A stretch of 7,757 bases of DNA, taken from positions 1 through 7,757 of the forward strand of contig QNDG01000046.1 in the NCBI GenBank assembly GCA_003645915.1, in the 5' to 3' direction. A program made the translations under genes and the position numbers. Below the pieces are notes generated by a model. It made no database searches and had not been told where the DNA came from. It was given only the letters and a program-made list of their open reading frames with translations. Each line of letters starts with the position of its first letter. Positions within the stretch are counted from its first letter, which is position 1. Positions 5,050 to 7,757 of the stretch are shown here, in pieces. Source of the DNA: Candidatus Zhuqueibacterota bacterium (GTDB lineage Bacteria > Zhuqueibacterota > QNDG01).

Positions 5050-6033
5050 TTACAGATCAATTTCCACACCAACGTTAAGTTTTTCAGCTTTTTTTAACAC
5101 ATGGGCAGTTGCGCTCAAATCCTGAACCGCGTTGCCCACTGATTTGAATACAGTAATTTCCCCTTCAGATTCTCTGCCTCTTATTTTGCCAGATGCTATC
5201 TCGCCTATGTCTCCGTAGATCTTGTCTGGGCTGAACAATCCTTTCTTAATGGGCTGGATAATATCCCCGGCCTCTTTAAGGCAGGTTTCTTTGTGATCCG
5301 TAACAATCTTTGCCCGTAATATTGTGCGTTCCGGTATTTCACACATATCAGGCTTGTAGGATCCCACTGCGTTAATGTGAACACCTTCTGATATATCGTT
5401 GTCAAAAAATACAGGAGATGTTGCTGTTGTTGCTGTGCAAATAATATCACATTTTTTCAGGTCTCTTTTGTCATTTGACTGGACAATTTCAATACCGGTC
5501 TCATTTTTCATCTGTTGTGCAAACTCTTTTGCCCTTGCAGAGTTTACATCAAAAACAAAGACTCTTTTTATTGACCTGACCTGGCACACACCTTTCAACT
5601 GTGTTCTGCCCTGTGCTCCGGCACCGATAATTCCAAGAGTCTCCGAATCTTTTCTTGATAAAAGCTCTGTTGCAAGTCCCGATGCCGCACCTGTCCTTAA
5701 TGCAGTTAAATATTCACCGTCCATAACAGCAGCAGGCTCCCCTGTTTCCGCATCAAAAAGGGAGATAAGAGCGGAAATTGCATTAAGTCCCCTGCTTACA
5801 TTTGACGGATAGATGTTTACAACTTTCAGTCCCAGATATTCTGAATTGTCAATATATACAGGCATAAAAAGAGCAGTACCGCGGTGCTTTTTTATATCCA
5901 TGCGTGTGCGCAGAGGCACTTCCGCTCTGCCTGACGAAAGAGCTGTAAACCCCTCACGTACAGCATCAATCGCATCCTTCATTGAAAAGATGGAGCTGAT
6001 ATCTTTTGCGGATAAAAATCTTATCTTTGCCAT
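5050..6033 (-). CDS. Ornithine cyclodeaminase/mu-crystallin family reductase, probably delta1-pyrroline-2-carboxylate reductase
   Basis: 327 residues, the usual length of the family. Features in order: an N-terminal substrate domain with MKDAIDAVREGF (18-29) and LGLKVVNIYP (67-76, with the conserved Lys70), then EYLTALRTGAASGLAT (107-122). The Rossmann nucleotide-binding motif GIIGAGAQGRTQL (134-146) follows, with FDVN (161-164) at the end of its second strand, and then NAVGSYKPDM (221-230) and FKSVGNAVQDLSA (296-308). Members include ornithine cyclodeaminase, alanine dehydrogenase, ketimine reductases and pyrroline-2-carboxylate reductases. The gene starts 2 nt after the stop of a trans-3-hydroxyproline dehydratase-like gene, whose product is delta1-pyrroline-2-carboxylate. 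This makes NAD(P)H-dependent reduction to L-proline the best functional guess. The ribosome site is weak (GAGATAA), consistent with translational coupling. Family certain, substrate inferred from context. Confidence 0.88.
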   Translation of the reverse strand: MAKIRFLSAKDISSIFSMKDAIDAVREGFTALSSGRAEVPLRTRMDIKKHRGTALFMPVYIDNSEYLGLKVVNIYPSNVSRGLNAISALISLFDAETGEPAAVMDGEYLTALRTGAASGLATELLSRKDSETLGIIGAGAQGRTQLKGVCQVRSIKRVFVFDVNSARAKEFAQQMKNETGIEIVQSNDKRDLKKCDIICTATTATSPVFFDNDISEGVHINAVGSYKPDMCEIPERTILRAKIVTDHKETCLKEAGDIIQPIKKGLFSPDKIYGDIGEIASGKIRGRESEGEITVFKSVGNAVQDLSATAHVLKKAEKLNVGVEIDL

Positions 6034-6035
6034 TT

Positions 6036-7094
6036 TTATCTCAGAATAAACCCGTGTTTAAGACTGTCCTCAGGATCAATTACAAATTCGTTTTTCCCTG
6101 TAATAAAAGCAGTGCCCTCCACTTCAGGGATAACAGCTTTATAGGGGCCGAAACTTGTTTCTGAATGAACCCTGCCTGTAAATCTTGTTCCAAGGATACT
6201 CTCTATCACCATGGGCTTGTTAATTCCGATCTCTCCGCGGGCATAATGCAGGGCCATTCTTGCACTCACCCCTGTACCTGTGGGACTCCTGTCCACTTCA
6301 CCTTCTGCAAAAATGCATACATTTCTGGAATCTGCATCTTTGCTTTCGGGGGATCCGGTAAAAATCGTACCATATAAAAAACTTAAATCTTTTTCAAAGG
6401 GATGTGGAATTTCTCTTGCTTTCATAACAGCACGTTTAACAGCCATGCCTGCTTCTATAAGATCTCTGTAATTCTCCGGTTTCATCTTAAGGCCCAGATC
6501 ATCGGCTTTGACAAACGCATAAAAAGCGCCGCCAAAAGCAATATCATACCTGATTGTTCCGAGACCGGGAATATCCACATGCTCATCCAGAGCCAGAACA
6601 AAGGAGGGTACGTTCCTGAAGAACACACTGCTGACCTTTCCCTGTGACACTCTCGCAAAAGAAGTTACAAGCCCTGCAGGGGAATCTATTTTTACCTCTG
6701 TTACAGGTTCAACAGAATTGACAATTCCTGTTTCCACTGCAGCTTTTGTTATTGCAATAATTGCATGGCCGCACATTGTGGAGTATCCTTCATTATGCAG
6801 AAACATTATTCCAAAGTCAGCTTCATCTGATACAGGTTCGGAAAGAATACATCCGTACATATCTGCATGGCCTCTCGGCTCCCACATTAAAGCAGTACGC
6901 AGATAATCAAAATTTTCTTTCATGAATCTTCTACGCTCTAAAATTGTGTTTCCTTTGATTTCCGGTATACCTGAATAAATAATCCTCAGCGGTTCTCCGC
7001 ATGTATGCATGTCTATGGTTTTTATTTTAATCCAATTGTCTGGAGCCTGCCACTTATCTAATTTTTGGGATACTGTATCCGAAGTAACTTTCAT
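6036..7094 (-). CDS. Proline racemase superfamily; probable trans-3-hydroxy-L-proline dehydratase
   Basis: 352 residues, full length for the family. Conserved segments are IDMHTCGEP (27-35), RGHADMYGC (74-82), FLHNEGYSTMCGHAIIAI (98-115) and GEVDRSPTGTGVSARMA (265-281). The first catalytic Cys (Cys108 in MCGH) is present. The second site, Cys in proline racemases and 4-hydroxyproline epimerases (SPCGTG), is Thr272 here. The Cys/Thr pair is characteristic of trans-3-hydroxy-L-proline dehydratase (EC 4.2.1.77; the human enzyme has Cys104 and Thr273). That enzyme dehydrates the substrate to delta1-pyrroline-2-carboxylate instead of racemising it. The adjacent reductase gene, 2 nt away, fits the second step. 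The start at 7092-7094 has an upstream CAGGAT. It is the first gene of the likely operon. Activity on a related hydroxyproline cannot be excluded. Confidence 0.88.
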   Translation of the reverse strand: MKVTSDTVSQKLDKWQAPDNWIKIKTIDMHTCGEPLRIIYSGIPEIKGNTILERRRFMKENFDYLRTALMWEPRGHADMYGCILSEPVSDEADFGIMFLHNEGYSTMCGHAIIAITKAAVETGIVNSVEPVTEVKIDSPAGLVTSFARVSQGKVSSVFFRNVPSFVLALDEHVDIPGLGTIRYDIAFGGAFYAFVKADDLGLKMKPENYRDLIEAGMAVKRAVMKAREIPHPFEKDLSFLYGTIFTGSPESKDADSRNVCIFAEGEVDRSPTGTGVSARMALHYARGEIGINKPMVIESILGTRFTGRVHSETSFGPYKAVIPEVEGTAFITGKNEFVIDPEDSLKHGFILR

Positions 7095-7213
7095 TTAAAA
7101 ATCCTGTTGTTTTAATAATATGAAAAATCTTTCTTTTAATTAACTCTTTAATACCTGCCGGCTTCTGAAATTATAAATCCTTAATCAATATTCTCCTGAT
7201 AATCTTGCGCCAG
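7095..7213 (-). promoter_or_regulatory. Intergenic region with a possible -10 element for the dehydratase operon
   Basis: This 119-nt gap between the M64 gene and the dehydratase contains a perfect TATAAT (7175-7170) on the minus strand but no good -35 hexamer at 16-18 nt. It would need an activator or an alternative -35. A GCCGGC palindrome sits just downstream (7157-7162). No convincing terminator of the M64 gene was found, so co-transcription remains possible. Confidence 0.3.
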
Positions 7214-7757
7214 TTACTTTGTATAATAAATAATCATTCTCTCAATTGCTTTCTGGCAGACTTTGCAGAATTTCATTCCCTTATTTGATTTCATCAGGCA
7301 GTCCATGCTGGGTCGATAAAGACCTGTTGAAGAGTAGCCTGCACCTTCAAATGCACCGACTTTTCCTTCAAGATACCTGTATTTTTGAATAACCTGATTT
7401 AACTCTTCTCTCTTGTCAGCTATTTTTTGGTTATATGACTTTTTTACCTCACTGATTTCATCCTTTGATGCCCCTGCTTTTTCCAGGCTGTCAAGTTTCT
7501 GTTTCATTTCTTTGTAAATAGTTCTTATTTCTGCAGACAGAGCCTCTCTCTTCTCTTTACCCCAATCTGTGGGAATATCAATACCTTTGGAAAGGTATTG
7601 CCTCCACTTCAATGTTTTGGGATTTAAAAGAGCGGTTATATTGGGTTCCTGAGGCTCAATTCCCTTTGGATAGAAATCCGAGTATGCAACCTGAGACGAG
7701 TAGTACTCGTCTGCCAGTCCTGCAAAAGCATGGCCGAATTCATGCAGAAATACATGA
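7214..7757 (-). CDS. M64-family (IgA-peptidase-like) metallopeptidase, C-terminal part, cut by right window edge
   Basis: The frame is open to the right edge (first complete codon at 7756-7754), giving about 180 residues before TAA at 7214-7216. It begins HVFLHEFGHAFAGLADEYYS. The HEFGH zinc-binding motif (7744-7730) and the following ADEYY are typical of Pfam Peptidase_M64. Near the C-terminus, GLYRPSMDCLMKSN and FCKVCQKAIERM match the family's conserved Cys-containing end. Between them lies a Lys/Glu-rich helical stretch (about 70 residues, around 7585-7375) with coiled-coil character. A TTG inside the gene (7612) is only an internal codon, not the start. Such proteins are usually secreted, but the signal peptide lies outside the window. 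A secreted peptidase could supply peptides to the neighbouring imino-acid catabolism genes, which is inference. Confidence 0.85.
   Translation of the reverse strand, partial: HVFLHEFGHAFAGLADEYYSSQVAYSDFYPKGIEPQEPNITALLNPKTLKWRQYLSKGIDIPTDWGKEKREALSAEIRTIYKEMKQKLDSLEKAGASKDEISEVKKSYNQKIADKREELNQVIQKYRYLEGKVGAFEGAGYSSTGLYRPSMDCLMKSNKGMKFCKVCQKAIERMIIYYTK

Noticed and set aside
5399..6049. Long plus-strand open frames (5399-5812 and 5813-6049)
   Set aside because: They lie antisense to the well-conserved ornithine-cyclodeaminase family gene, have no family features, and are explained as shadows of its codon usage.
7185..7213. Sigma54-type promoter (TGGCGC motif) before the dehydratase operon
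   Set aside because: GG is not followed by GC at the required 10-nt spacing, so the -12 element is missing.
1..7757. CRISPR array, tRNA or rRNA genes, insertion sequences
   Set aside because: No regularly spaced direct repeats, no cloverleaf or rRNA-like segments and no transposase reading frame were seen.

Overview
All convincing genes in this window lie on the minus strand, so transcription runs from high to low coordinates. The DNA is AT-rich, with short intergenic gaps, good Shine-Dalgarno sequences and sigma70-like promoters. The gene set is a UPF0280/ApbE-like protein, a YvlD-type 4-TM protein, a sodium:solute symporter, a hydroxyproline dehydratase/reductase pair and an M64 peptidase. 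This suggests a Gram-negative-type, probably anaerobic or amino-acid-using bacterium, perhaps of a candidate phylum or the FCB/delta group. The taxonomy is inference only.

Layout from the right edge. (a) 7214-7757: the C-terminal part of an M64-family (IgA-peptidase-like) metallopeptidase with an intact HEFGH motif. (b) 7094-3376: an amino-acid catabolism block. It holds a proline-racemase-superfamily enzyme with the Cys108/Thr272 pair of trans-3-hydroxy-L-proline dehydratases, an ornithine-cyclodeaminase/mu-crystallin family reductase starting 2 nt later, and a sodium:solute symporter that ends at a strong hairpin. Together they can be read as uptake of (hydroxy)proline, dehydration to delta1-pyrroline-2-carboxylate and reduction to L-proline. 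(c) 3178-1496: a two-gene unit of a single-pass membrane protein of unknown function and a membrane-anchored proline-iminopeptidase-like alpha/beta hydrolase. The hydrolase has lost the nucleophile serine, the catalytic aspartate and the HGGPG motif. (d) 1495-1150: a gene-poor stretch with two REP-like hairpins that share a 14-nt loop but have different stems. (e) 1149-769: a YvlD/phage_holin_4_2-type membrane protein.

(f) 614-1 is the most interesting part. A strong promoter is followed by a 25-codon leader ORF with its own Shine-Dalgarno, then by two tandem intrinsic terminators, then by the start of a UPF0280 (COG2122) gene. The end of the leader ORF can pair over 12 bp with the 5' arm of the first terminator, which makes an antiterminator. 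An upstream segment of the same ORF can pair with, and so hide, the antiterminator arm. This is the full three-way layout of a trp-type, translation-coupled attenuator. Two Met codons (11 and 13) sit just where a stalled ribosome would open the protector hairpin. UPF0280/COG2122 proteins have been linked to homocysteine/methionine sulfur assimilation in methanogens, so a methionine-sensing attenuator is a testable proposal.
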